From Raphanus sativus (taxonomy: Eukaryota; Streptophyta; Magnoliopsida; Brassicales; Brassicaceae), in assembly GCF_000801105.2 (NCBI RefSeq), contig NC_079518.1, forward strand, positions 22,300,800 through 22,364,799: 64,000 nt of DNA, written 5' to 3'. Positions 9,958 through 19,908 of the stretch are shown in pieces (the first letter of the stretch is position 1; each line of letters opens with the position of its first letter). The translations under genes and the position numbers were made by a program. A model generated the notes under the pieces. That model did not search any database. It saw only the letters and a list, made by a program, of their open reading frames with translations, and had not been told where the DNA came from.

Positions 9958-11887
9958 TAATAAAAAGACAACTTTTGAGGGTAGTGGAAGTTTATAAAGT
10001 ACGGTGACAGAATTGAACGGTTGAAAGTCTATAGATATCGTGATATGCAGAAACCGCCAAGCAACCTCGTACTCTTCAATTTTATCGCTTTAGTGAACTT
10101 GTGATAATCAGCATGTCAAAGTTCTCTAATTCATATACGCCACATAATATCGGAATTATTATTGGTTTATGTATTTGAACTGATTTGAAAATCCATATAA
10201 GTTTTGCAAATACATGTAAAATATTTTGCTTTTCTAATCTTTAACATATGTATTCTAACTCAAATCTATAAATCTGGAGGTTTTTAGTCAGATTTAAAAT
10301 CTTTATATTTTGAACAAAGAAATTCTTCCAAATCAATTGAACTTCATAGTAAAATCAAATATATTAGTAAATCTCTATAATTGAATAACACATAATTTTT
10401 ATTTATAAAATTGTATAACCAATAACAACTCTGTGGGAGAGAGCGAAGACGACCAAGCCTTTAGGGTTTGATTTATTCTCTCTGGATGCATATTCACTGA
10501 AAATAAAATATTTCGTGCTATCTTGTCTTCTCAACTGAATGATATAAGGCTGTGGATAAAAGTGAAACAGATATGTTCTAACAGTAGTTTATCATTACCA
10601 TCTGGTTCTCTTGATCGTCAGAGTCTAGCGAGTCTTTTAGTACTCTTGTTGGTTATCAGTTATCACTATTATGATTACGCATGATACCTTTGCAGCACTT
10701 GTGGTTTCAATCAAGATTTCTTCCAATCTCAGATCTGTTCTTATGTTGATTGCAATTTGCAGTGAGTATTCTGCATAGGTTATCTCCGACTTGGTCAATG
10801 TGCCAGTGCCACTATCCATGGCCAATCATACAGTAAAAACAATATAGATTAATAATCTTGGAACTATAACAATTTATTAATTTATAAATTATTAATTTAC
10901 AAAAGTTTTTTTCTATTTTAAAGTACATATTTTATCTAAAATGAATTTTTTTTTTACATATATACATTCATTAAGTTTTAGAAATTTGAATTTTATATTA
11001 TTTTTATGTTTTTGATGTATATGAAATATTTTTTAGAAATAAATAAATGAGTTTTTAGATATAATTTTACTAAATATTATCAAAATATATTGAATTTTTA
11101 AGAAAAAAATAGAAATAATGCCATTGTGAATATAAAACAAAAGACTGTTTGGTTTGCAACATATATAAATGTATATATACAATTATTAATTTATGATTTT
11201 AAAGGGATCATATATTTATATAGAGAGTTTTCTTAAAAAATATTATTTTAGTATTTTATTGATTTGTATCATATTTAGAACCAACTCAATTTGGGATTAG
11301 AAAAATTTATTAATTTACGGTGTTTATTAATTTATCGAGTATTAATTTATAAAGTTTAACTGATTGGTTTGTATAGAAGTACTAGAAATTATATTCAAAA
11401 CTTGTGAGCTATCTGAATCGGGTTTTCAAAAAGAGATTGTTAATTTTAAAAAGGAAAATTAGTATTTGACCAAAAAAAACGGAAAATTGGTTTATATAAC
11501 ACATAACAATTTTATAATTAGTTGTGTAGCCAAATTAGGGTTATGTTTACAATATAATTTGTGTTATGGATATATCATTAAATTATCACGCTTATTAACC
11601 AGTTGATTACCTGTTTGCTGTGAAATCCAAATGATGATCGATCTCTTTCAATGTCTTTGAAGGTGCTTTTCTCTGATGCCATCAGTCTTGAACTCTTCCA
11701 TTATTGTCGATTTCAATCTCTTTTGCCACTGATCTCTTCTTCTTTCCTTCTACAATGTTGTTGATCTTGATATATATTCTTCGATGTAGCTGATCTTAAT
11801 ATCTATTGATGTTGTCGATTTTGAGTTCTTTCGATACTACTATCATTTTTTTCCTCATCATTGTAGAGTGATCAAAAACTGAAAAAT
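9958..11887. other. Upstream region and AT-rich intergenic DNA
   Basis: The first few hundred bases should contain the promoter of the minus-strand RAP2.1-like gene. I saw no DRE core or GCC box close to it. From 10850 to 11600 the DNA is very AT-rich, with recurring ATTAATTTATAAA phrases suggesting a decayed element, but I found no ends. The minus-strand frame at 10637-10825 is open for 62 codons without recognisable similarity. Confidence 0.35.
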
Positions 11888-12580
11888 TAGGGGTGCATAT
11901 GCACCCATAGTCTTGTTGTACATGGCTTCGCCCCTTCTTTTAACGTGACCTAAAAACGATGGTGGGGTCGAAGACGAAAAAGAAGAGTAGTGTCATCACT
12001 GTAAATTTTAGGCATAACAATTTGTTAATTTAAGACTATATAGTATAATATTCCTGTATCATTTGATGATTAATTTATAGTATACTGTTTATAGTGTTCC
12101 AGCCTATTACATTTGCATCTGTATACAATGTTCTACATTATTAATTTTCTACGAAATTTGTTTATGATTTCGTTATTGGTTTTATATTATTTTACATTTG
12201 ATGTTCAACTTTATCAATTTGCGTATATAAATAGAATTAACTATCCATTTGTCCTGCTTAAAAAAATTTATAGTATTGTTTTGTATATTGAACGTCATCG
12301 ATGACACCTCCGATGTTTCTCTTTTCTCTCTATGAATTGCGTTTGCATCTCATCTTTTTCTGCTGAGAACCTCTTGTATGCAGCATAGCTAAAAGATGAT
12401 GACATCAGGGGCGAAGCTAGGAAAGTTAAAAAGAAAAAATTGGCGAGGCAGATATAGAACCTTGGATATCTATGGGTGCACATGAAGACTTCAACCATTT
12501 TAGTCAGTTAGAATTATAACTTTTACATACAGAACTTTAATATTGATAAAACTATGGGTGCACATGCACCCCCAACTCTG
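11888..12580. repeat. Diverged inverted repeat pair, probable decayed transposon
   Basis: GGGGTGCATATGCACCCATAG at about 11890 recurs inverted at about 12553-12575 (CTATGGGTGCACATGCACCCCC). GGCTTCGCCCC near 11924 recurs inverted as GGGGCGAAGC near 12408. The arms are short and broken and the middle has no coding sequence. I take it as the relic of a DNA transposon or of two copies in opposite orientation; the family is unknown to me. Confidence 0.4.
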
Positions 12581-12806
12581 TTACTACTATAATTCCTCCA
12601 ACAGTGCGTCTTTATTTTTGATCGAGGTAAACAAGAGTATTAGTTTTGTTCGGAGATCAGAATAAAAAAATAACAATCATTCCTTGAATTATCCCCTGTA
12701 ATCATTCTTTGCATCACTTTCAACTGTCCACGGTTTTACGTAATGATAAACTGGAAGAAATGTGACCAAAAATGTAACGCAGTTATCACATTTCTGACAT
12801 TAAAAA

Positions 12807-13326
12807 TAGGGGTTGGCATAGAGCGGATAACCGTGATCCGATATGTTCCTTACGAAAAATCGATTTTCTGATTTGATTCGATATGTTATATTTCGGATAT
12901 TCGGTGTTACGAATATCTGGGAAAATCAATATATTTTACCGGATATCCGATTGGATCCATTGATCCGACAAAAATAATTCAAATATATTAAAAGAAAAAT
13001 AAAATTTTTAATATAAAATAGTAGTATTTCATTGCAAAATATTTTTAAAATAGATACTTTTAAAATTTTAATGACTAAATAATTAATTTACTGGATAAAA
13101 TAACTAAAATCCACATATATATATATATATATATTCATATGTACATTACGGACCGGATCGGATCGGATATTCGTTTTTTTAAATGAGTACTTTTAATTTG
13201 CTCTTTATTTAATCGATATTGAATTTTATTATTTGTTTTAATTCGTAAAATTATGGAGATCCAAATTTTTTGGATCAAATTTAATTCGATCCGAATCAAA
13301 TTTTAAGGATATTTTATCCACCCCTA
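12807..13326. mobile_element. Non-autonomous hAT-like element
   Basis: Short terminal inverted repeats TAGGGGTTGG and CCACCCCTA bound 520 bp rich in GGATCGGATATCCGAT-like words, with no open frame. The flanks ATTAAAAA (12799-12806) and ATTAAAAG (13327-13334) match at 7 of 8 bases, the 8-bp duplication expected for hAT elements. It resembles the many short hAT derivatives in Brassicaceae with sub-terminal GGATCGGAT/CGGATATT repeats. Confidence 0.75.
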
Positions 13327-13334
13327 ATTAAAAG

Positions 13335-14205
13335 GTTACTAGGTGTTTTCCTGCACCATGTGCAGTAAAATTGTTTTCAAAATTTAATTTATATTTAAAA
13401 TAAGATTTATTAAATATTATAGATTTTATTATTTTTACCGATATTTAAATATAGATTTTATTTATTTAAATATTAAATTAAATTAAAATGATTTTTTATT
13501 TAAAAATATATGTATAATTATCAAAAAAAATAACTAACAATATTTATCGAATATGTAGATATATAAGAATCTAATGATTTTACGATTAGAAATCAAATTT
13601 TTCAAAAAATTGTAGCAATTTTTTAAAGATTTAGTAATACAATTGTATAATTATAGAAAATAAAAATAAAATATAATTTCGAAATTATAATGTTATATAT
13701 GAATATATTTATTTTAGAGATGATGTATGCGATATTACCATATTTAAAGAAGTTTACCAAAAATAAATATCAATATTAAATGTAAGGTATGAGTTATTAC
13801 CATATTCTAAAAAGTTTACCAAAAATATAAATCAACATTAAATGAAATAATCTATGTCATATTTTTTCGGAAGCCATGTCATCAATTGTAGTAATCATGT
13901 CATCTTTTTTTTTGTGAAACTGATTGTAGAGAGGACATGTGACAAAATCACTTCTCAAATATAGTCTAGGGGATTCTATTCCACTATCACATTATGAATG
14001 CTATATTTGTAAAAATTCTTGAATATTGGATATTGGGAAAATTAAATTTGTTACAATAACAACACGTTACTGAAGGAAAAGATAAATTGCTGAGACACGT
14101 AGACGGTAGACAGATGGGTTAAAAACAAAAGAAAAGCTAAATTTTGGCCGACATAAACCTCCTTCAGCTTCCGTCCTCCACCTTCTTATCTCTTTGCGGA
14201 CGTCA
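13335..14205. other. AT-rich intergenic DNA
   Basis: No genes and no paired ends seen. A phrase ATATTACCATATT...AAGTTTACCAAAAATA occurs twice (about 13731 and 13796), a local two-copy repeat of about 65 bases. (AT)n occurs just upstream, inside the hAT-like element, near 13113. Confidence 0.35.
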
Positions 14206-15003
14206 ATCGTTAGTCATCACTTTTTTTTCTCTCTTTTTCAGCCAACATGTATATTAATGAAGCCCAATGGGCTAGTACATGGGTTAACGTTTATAATAAC
14301 AAAGTCCATTACAAATTTAAGTCCAAGAAAGAAAAAACGAAGAAGAGGAAACGGTGATTAATTTCTGTCCAGTCCATGTGCAGCTTGAACAGAGAGTCAC
14401 GGGACACGTGTTGCAACGTGTCCTTCATGTGAAACGGCAAACTCAGCTGCCGTGAATCTTCACTACCGGAAACTCTGCATCGATCCTCCAGCTTCCGTCT
14501 TTCAATTTCTTTGTAGTCTCACCGAAACCCTTACTGCAAACGCTAAAGGTCCTATGAAGAAGCTTCCTGTTCTCGCCATCGTTCCTCATCTTCAAACCTC
14601 TTCATCGATCCGAGAGGAGCGCACCCGCGTTTTCAGCATAACAGATCTGAAGATCTTCTTGCTGCCCCACTAAGGACTGACAGCTACAGACGAACACGAT
14701 ATTACCCAATCGAAGGTTGATGCTTCCGATTGAATAGAGGTTTTCCGGGATTGAGTTAAGTTTCAGGAACCTCTTCCATGTTCCGATAACAAAGATCGGA
14801 AAATTTTTTTAAATCGATCTCGATATAAAGAAAAGATAAGCTTATAGAACATCTTTGAGTTGAGACCGAAGCACACAAAAAAAGGATTAAAATCGCCTAA
14901 CGCGAAAAAGCGAAATCAATCTACATGATCGAAGATTTATTTGACAAAAACAGAAAAAGGGAATTTGATTCATCCTTCTGAAAGATATTTATGTGGCAAG
15001 AAG

Positions 15004-16347
15004 TAAGGCTGGGCAACCGGTGTACCTTTCGGGTGTTAGTTCTGTTTTAATCGGGTTCGGGTTTTCATGGTTACCAAAAACTAACCCCATTCGGATAATT
15101 TAAAACTTCGATTCGGGATCGGTTTGGGTGCTCTTCGGTTCGGGTCGGATATAGTAAATTATTTTGGTATTAGTATAACCCGAAATACTATCGTTTTAAG
15201 TTTCAAATGGACTTTCAGTTCTTGAGTATATCGTTTGTACTAAGGGCATCTCCAACCCCACTCCATAATTTACTCCAAAATTGAGAATGGAGTTGGAAAT
15301 GGAGTGGGAAATGGAGTGATGACCAAAAAATAAAAGCATTACTCCATTTATAGAGTAATGCTTTTATTTTTTGGTCATCACTCCATTTTCCACTCCATTT
15401 TCAACTCCATTCTCAATTTTGGAGTAAATTATGGAGTGGAGTTGGAGATGCTCTAAATGTAACCAATACAAATCAACATAAATGATAACTTACAATACAA
15501 ATAAGTAAGTCAAAAGCATCAATTTCGTCAAACACAACTATGAAATGACATAAATTTGAAACGAAAACCAAACATGTTTTTTGATATAATTAAATAAAAC
15601 AAAAAATGAGAAAATTAAAGAAATCTAAAACCAAAACCAAAACCAAATGAGAAACATATTATTCAATAAAATCAAAAACCAAAAACTTAAATAAAATTTC
15701 AAGCTTCAACTGCAAGCACCATTGTCAATCTTCAACTACGAACTTCAAACTTTAATCTTCAAGACTTAAATAAAATCGGTTCTTTGATTTTAAAATACTT
15801 GATTTATACATATTTTGTAACCAAAACATAAGTAACATCGATTCAAAAATAAGAAATGAACACGAACCTTGATCATTCAAAATCAGACAAAAAATTAAAC
15901 ATATTTATCGATAGGAATAAAACCAAATAAATGAAAGTATAAAACGAAAATCAATTTCTCATGAAATGAGAAACATTGTTCAATGAAAACAAAACCCAAA
16001 TATAAGAACTTCAACGGCCACCTTCAACCATCAACTTTCATCTTATAGAACCACCAACTTTTATGTAATAGATAATAATTTAGATGTTCAATATATTTTT
16101 GAGTGTATTTTGGATACATATTTGGAATTGAGATCATGTCTGGTACAAGATTTTTTGGGGTTTGAATGTTTCGGGTTCTATCGGATATCCATTTAAATTT
16201 GGGTTCGGTTCGGATAATACCCATAACCCAAATATCATAAAACAAGATCCATTCGGTATTTATGTCGGGTTCGGATCGGTTCGGATTCATTTTTATCGGA
16301 TCGGAATCGGTTTGGATTTTCGGATTCGGTTTATTTGCCCAGCCCTA
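15004..16347. mobile_element. Non-autonomous hAT-like element inside the retroposon
   Basis: Ends TAAGGCTGGGCAA and TTTGCCCAGCCCTA are inverted repeats of each other with one difference. The flanks GCAAGAAG (14996-15003) and ACAAGAAG (16348-16355) match at 7 of 8 bases, as expected for the 8-bp duplication of the hAT superfamily. Sub-terminal sequence is rich in TCGGGTTCGG and CGGATTCGG words; the middle is AT-rich with no transposase. A MITE is nested at 15244-15453. Confidence 0.85.
15244..15453. mobile_element. Foldback MITE, near-perfect hairpin
   Basis: 210 bp whose two halves are almost exact reverse complements (GGGCATCTCCAACCCCACTC at the left, GAGTGGAGTTGGAGATGCTC at the right). It is centred on about 15350 and flanked by TAA on both sides (15241-15243, 15454-15456). 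A 3-bp TAA duplication fits PIF/Harbinger (Tourist-type) MITEs. A transcript would fold into a hairpin with arms of about 100 bases. Confidence 0.88.
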
Positions 16348-16405
16348 ACAAGAAGGATGAAATCGAGAGAAAATCTCTCTCTTCCTAGATCGTTAGTCAT
16401 CACTT

Positions 16406-16480
16406 AAATTTCAACATTACTATCCTAAAAGGTAATATTTTCTATTAATTTTCTATTTATGGTTCAATGTAGTTATAGTG

Positions 16481-16515
<35 letters not shown>

Positions 16516-17218
16516 GTAATGGCTATCATTGAATTATTATGTTATTTAAATAAATAATAAAATAATTATTTAGAAATAAATAAATAATACATTTAACAAA
16601 AAAATCCATTAATTTAATTGATTTTTATTGATTAATTTTTATAATAACTATACCTTCAAAAACAAGTTCTATATATTTTCATCGTTCTTAAAAATATTTG
16701 ATTATTTCTTTTTTTTGTCAGCAAATATTTGATTATTTTAATTATTTAATTTATCAAAATAATTTGAAATAAATTTGTTATTTTAAAACAAAAATGATAT
16801 CTAATGTTTCATATTGTTAGACACAATATTAATTATAGTGTTGTTTAGAAACATAGATTATAATATAAAGAAAATATTATTGGGGATTTAAGGTAGGTAT
16901 AACTATAAAATAAAAAAATCTGAATTTAATTTAAAAATCTACAAAAGAAATATAAAGTCAAAGAGAGGATTATGTTTCAATAAGAAAGATCTATAAAAAT
17001 ATAAGAAAAGTTTTGACAAAGAATCATATAAATAAAACATTTCGACATTTTCCCACAACAAAATTGACAGAAACAAAAACATGAACATCAGAAAAACATT
17101 TGTTATGGTTTTTTCTTGTAGTGGTATTAGCAGCGCCGTCGTTGTCCAACTCCAACGTTTTAGCATGTAGTAAATTGTTCATTGATCATCAATCTTTTGT
17201 TCAGTTTTAATAATTATA
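16406..17218. other. AT-rich DNA related to Helitron interior at 29085-29490
   Basis: The stretch from about 16440 to 16940, starting with (TA)n and then TATGTAATGGCTAT, aligns by eye with 29085-29490, which begins the same way and keeps the same order of phrases (AATTATTTA, TATTGTTTGA/TAGACA, AATTAAGGTATG/TTTAAGGTAGG). Both are followed on the right by a Helitron-type 3' end in reverse orientation. No coding sequence. The minus-strand frame at 16939-17166 is not protein-like. Confidence 0.45.
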
Positions 17219-17255
17219 CTAGATTTTGACCCGCCCTTTAAAAGGGCGGGATTAT
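17219..17255 (-). repeat. Helitron 3' terminus (reverse orientation)
   Basis: On the minus strand this reads as a GC hairpin (CCGCCCTTT/AAAGGGCGG, plus-strand 17231-17249) followed by GTCAAAATCTAG and then T outside, the classic Helitron 3' end ending CTAG. The element would extend to the right; a matching 5' end was not found with confidence (a weak TATTAAATAGAAGTAT-like phrase lies near 24165-24180). The LINE and the Mutator-like element lie in between and would be nested in it. Confidence 0.6.
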
Positions 17256-17856
17256 TTCATAAAAAGTTTTAATAAAAAAATAATATATATATATTTGTTT
17301 TTAAGTTGTTATTATATTAAACATGATACATGTTAGTTGTTTTAAAAATATAACATGTTTTGTTTGTTAGAATCATACATATATGAAAATTATATCTATA
17401 CTATCTTCTGTTCTACTATATCATTTTGTATTTGTTATTTATTTATAGTAAATATATATTGTATCTAATACATCACCTTTTTAATTTCCAACCCGTTTTA
17501 CAAATTTTTTTTGTTTGATGCATTTTATATAATATTGTAGTTATTTTAATATTATATATATATGATATATCATAGTATAATAGAATGAATTGATAAATAG
17601 GTAATATTAAATTTACATCCCGTTTTATTTGTCATCATGAATTGCTAATAAAATTTCTATAATATATTTGTAGAAATAGGTAATTTTTAGTCTATCTTAG
17701 TGATATATAATTTCTTTGTGTTAATGTTATAACTTATTTGAGGATTTATGTGATACATATTTTTGATAAACATTCAATTATAGATTTATTTAAAGGTTCT
17801 TTTTCTTTATTACACAGTGATGTTGAAGCATTGGTAAAGTTCAAAGCTACAATAAA
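17256..17856. other. AT-rich DNA, probable Helitron interior
   Basis: Follows the reverse Helitron end. No frames, no repeats beyond runs of TA. I see nothing further in it. Confidence 0.35.
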
Positions 17857-18721
17857 GAACAAAACTTAGCTTCACCCCCTAAGGTGAACCTCTACATTCA
17901 CCAACTAATAGGAATTAGTTAATTGAGATTTGATATCTTTTAAAAAAGGAAACCAAGTAATAAGAATTTAATGAAATAAAATTATGTTTTAGATAAATAA
18001 AAAATAGTAGCAATTATAAAAAAATATTTTTTTAGTATTGATAAATCCGTCAAAAATACTAAACCCTAAACCCTAAATTCTAAATACTAAATCCTAAATC
18101 CTTGGGGAAAGCCTGAACCCTTGGGAAAATCCTATACCCTAAATCGTTAATCTTAAACCCTAAACCCTTAATCATAAACCATAATATTAAACCCTAAATT
18201 ATAAATACTAAATCATAAACCCTTGGGAAAAGCCTGAACCCTTGGGCAAATCCTATACCTTAAATCGTTAATCTTAAACCCTAAACCCTTAATCATAAAC
18301 CACAATATTAAACCATAGGATTAAGAGTTTATGATTTAATATTTGTCAAAGAGTTTAGGGTTTAGGGTTTCGTGTTTATAATTTAGGGTTTAATATTATG
18401 GTTTATGATTAATGGTTTAGGGTTTAAAATTAACGATTTAGGGTATAGGATTTGCCCAAGGGTTCATGCTTTCCCCAAGAGTTTAGGGTTTAGAATTTAG
18501 AGTTTAGGGTTTAGTATTTTCTGACGGATTTATCAATATTAAAAAGAATATATTTTTTTGATAATTGCTACTATTTTTATTTATCTAAAAACATAATTTT
18601 ATTTCATTAAATTCTTATTACTTGGTTTCTTTTTTTAAGAGATATCAAATCTCAATTAACTAATTCTTATTGGTGAATGAATGTAGAGGTTCACCTTAAG
18701 GGGTGAAGCTAAGTTTTGTTC
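17857..18721. mobile_element. Mutator-like foldback element with telomere-like arms
   Basis: 865 bp made of two inverted arms of about 420 bp each, starting GAACAAAACTTAGCTTCACC and its reverse complement. The flanks TACAATAAA (17848-17856) and TACGATAAA (18722-18730) match at 8 of 9 bases, pointing to the 9-bp duplication of Mutator-like elements. The inner half of each arm is a degenerate array of CCCTAAA (left) or TTTAGGG (right) words mixed with longer units such as CCTTGGGAAAA. No transposase or captured gene is present. The family is not one I can name. Confidence 0.75.
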
Positions 18722-19197
18722 TACGATAAACATAGATTGAGCACTTGAGAACTAATAAAGTAAATTATTTTTCTGTAATATGTTTGTTGGTTAGGAAAGG
18801 GAGCTGATAATTAGATAGTTTCTGGAAATAGGATATGAAAATCACGTTTAGAATATATAACTTCCTCTTGATTACAACCAAATATCATCAATTGTTTTCT
18901 GTTAAACATTATGTGTTGCATTATGTTAAAATATAACGATATGATCAGAATATCTTAAGCCATGGTCACATAAAAGTATAGAATATATAAGAGCTATATG
19001 TTTCCATTTTGTCACTTTCATATAATATGATTCAAAGTTTCCCTAAAACTTACCGTGAATTGATTGTATGAATGGATTTTTTTTAAAGCTCGGTATCTTT
19101 CAAAACAGCATTTTTCACGTTTTTGCTATGGAGAAATATTTAAAAGATCAGACTATTAAAATATTTAGATATAAATAAATTAGGAAAGATCTCTTAA
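18722..19197. other. AT-rich DNA before LINE
   Basis: No frames of note and no repeats. The LINE probably begins near 19198, since the ORF1 frame opens just after a TAA at 19195-19197. The insertion point itself is not clear. Confidence 0.35.
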
Positions 19198-19908
19198 ATA
19201 GTTGGTAGTTACCTAACGCGTAGACATACATTAAACAATGTAGATACACGAGAGAACAAGGCTACACACAAGCATGACATCGTTCCTTATGAACGAGTCT
19301 CAGGTTCTAGAGCTCTTTCACTCGGTGATGGCAGTAAGGGAAAGTGTGGAGAGGCAACAAGTGCTAAAAAATTGGCAAGTAAAATAGTTACACCTTCCCG
19401 TGAAGCTCCTCTCAACGAAATTAACGTAACAGTTCGAAACAAGGACGTAACGGATGTTTTTTCATCTCCTTTGCGAAGTATGAGCTCGCTTAATGAGGAT
19501 GATCAGATCATAGGGGCCCTAAGCGATATGGAGCTTGCGGAGCAGCAATGTGATGCAATGATTGAAGATGAGGTTAACGATGATGATCTGTTAGGACTGG
19601 ATTTAATGGAGATGGAAGGTAATCAAGAAAACGCGCTGACGGATGCGAAGGGAGGGGTTAGCAATACTCCGAGAGTGGCACGAACTAAGAAGCTTGGCGT
19701 CAAGAGAGGTGCTCCGTCGAGTATCCCGCATAAGAAGTTCGAGATTCTCCGTCGAGGATCCCCCACCAAGTACTCGGCTTCTTCACGTGTGCTGACTATA
19801 GGAGGAAACGGGAAGGCAAGGAAACGACATGTGTCACGAGATTCAAAGGAGTTATCCAAAATTGATGGTTCGATGAGTTCCAAATACTCATCACAAAACC
19901 ATCCATGA
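19198..19908 (+). pseudogene. LINE ORF1, C-terminal part
   Basis: Open from 19198 to a TGA at 19906-19908 with no ATG at the beginning, so the N-terminal half is missing. The region is acidic in the middle (DMELAEQQCDAMIEDEVND) and basic at the end (KKLGVKRGAP, GKARKRHVS), typical of the variable tail that follows the DUF4283 and zinc-knuckle domains in plant LINE ORF1. The stop overlaps the ORF2 start as ATGA, a layout used by bicistronic LINEs. Confidence 0.75.

Larger units (their letters stand above)
14223..16388 (-). mobile_element. Poly(A) retroposon with 17-bp target duplication
   Basis: A direct duplication ATCGTTAGTCATCACTT flanks the element (14206-14222 and 16389-16405). Directly after the left copy lies a T-run, meaning a poly(A) tail on the minus strand, so the element is read right to left. 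Without the hAT-like insertion (15004-16347) and its duplication its length is about 0.8 kb, with no long frame. A variable-length long duplication with poly(A) shows mobilisation by LINE machinery. Size and lack of coding fit Sadhu-type retroposons of Brassicaceae, but the family name is an inference. The tail segment ends CATTAATATACATGTTGGCTG before the A-run. Confidence 0.85.

Noticed and set aside
10637..10825. 62-codon minus-strand frame as a small gene
   Set aside because: No recognisable motif, no promoter, and not longer than other chance frames in the region.
18057..18520. CCCTAAA/TTTAGGG words as a possible telomere or interstitial telomeric array
   Set aside because: The words are degenerate, in inverted halves, and lie inside an element with terminal inverted repeats and a 9-bp near-duplication, so they are transposon arms and not a telomere.
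19185..19205. CTCTTAAATA as a target duplication with CTCTTGTAAATA after the A-run of the LINE at 24029
   Set aside because: The match needs a two-base gap in AT-rich DNA and is too weak to define the left end.
19372..19908. LINE ORF1 starting at 19372
   Set aside because: That codon is TTG and the frame is open upstream to 19198 with the same protein character, so the reading is a truncated ORF1 and not a new start.
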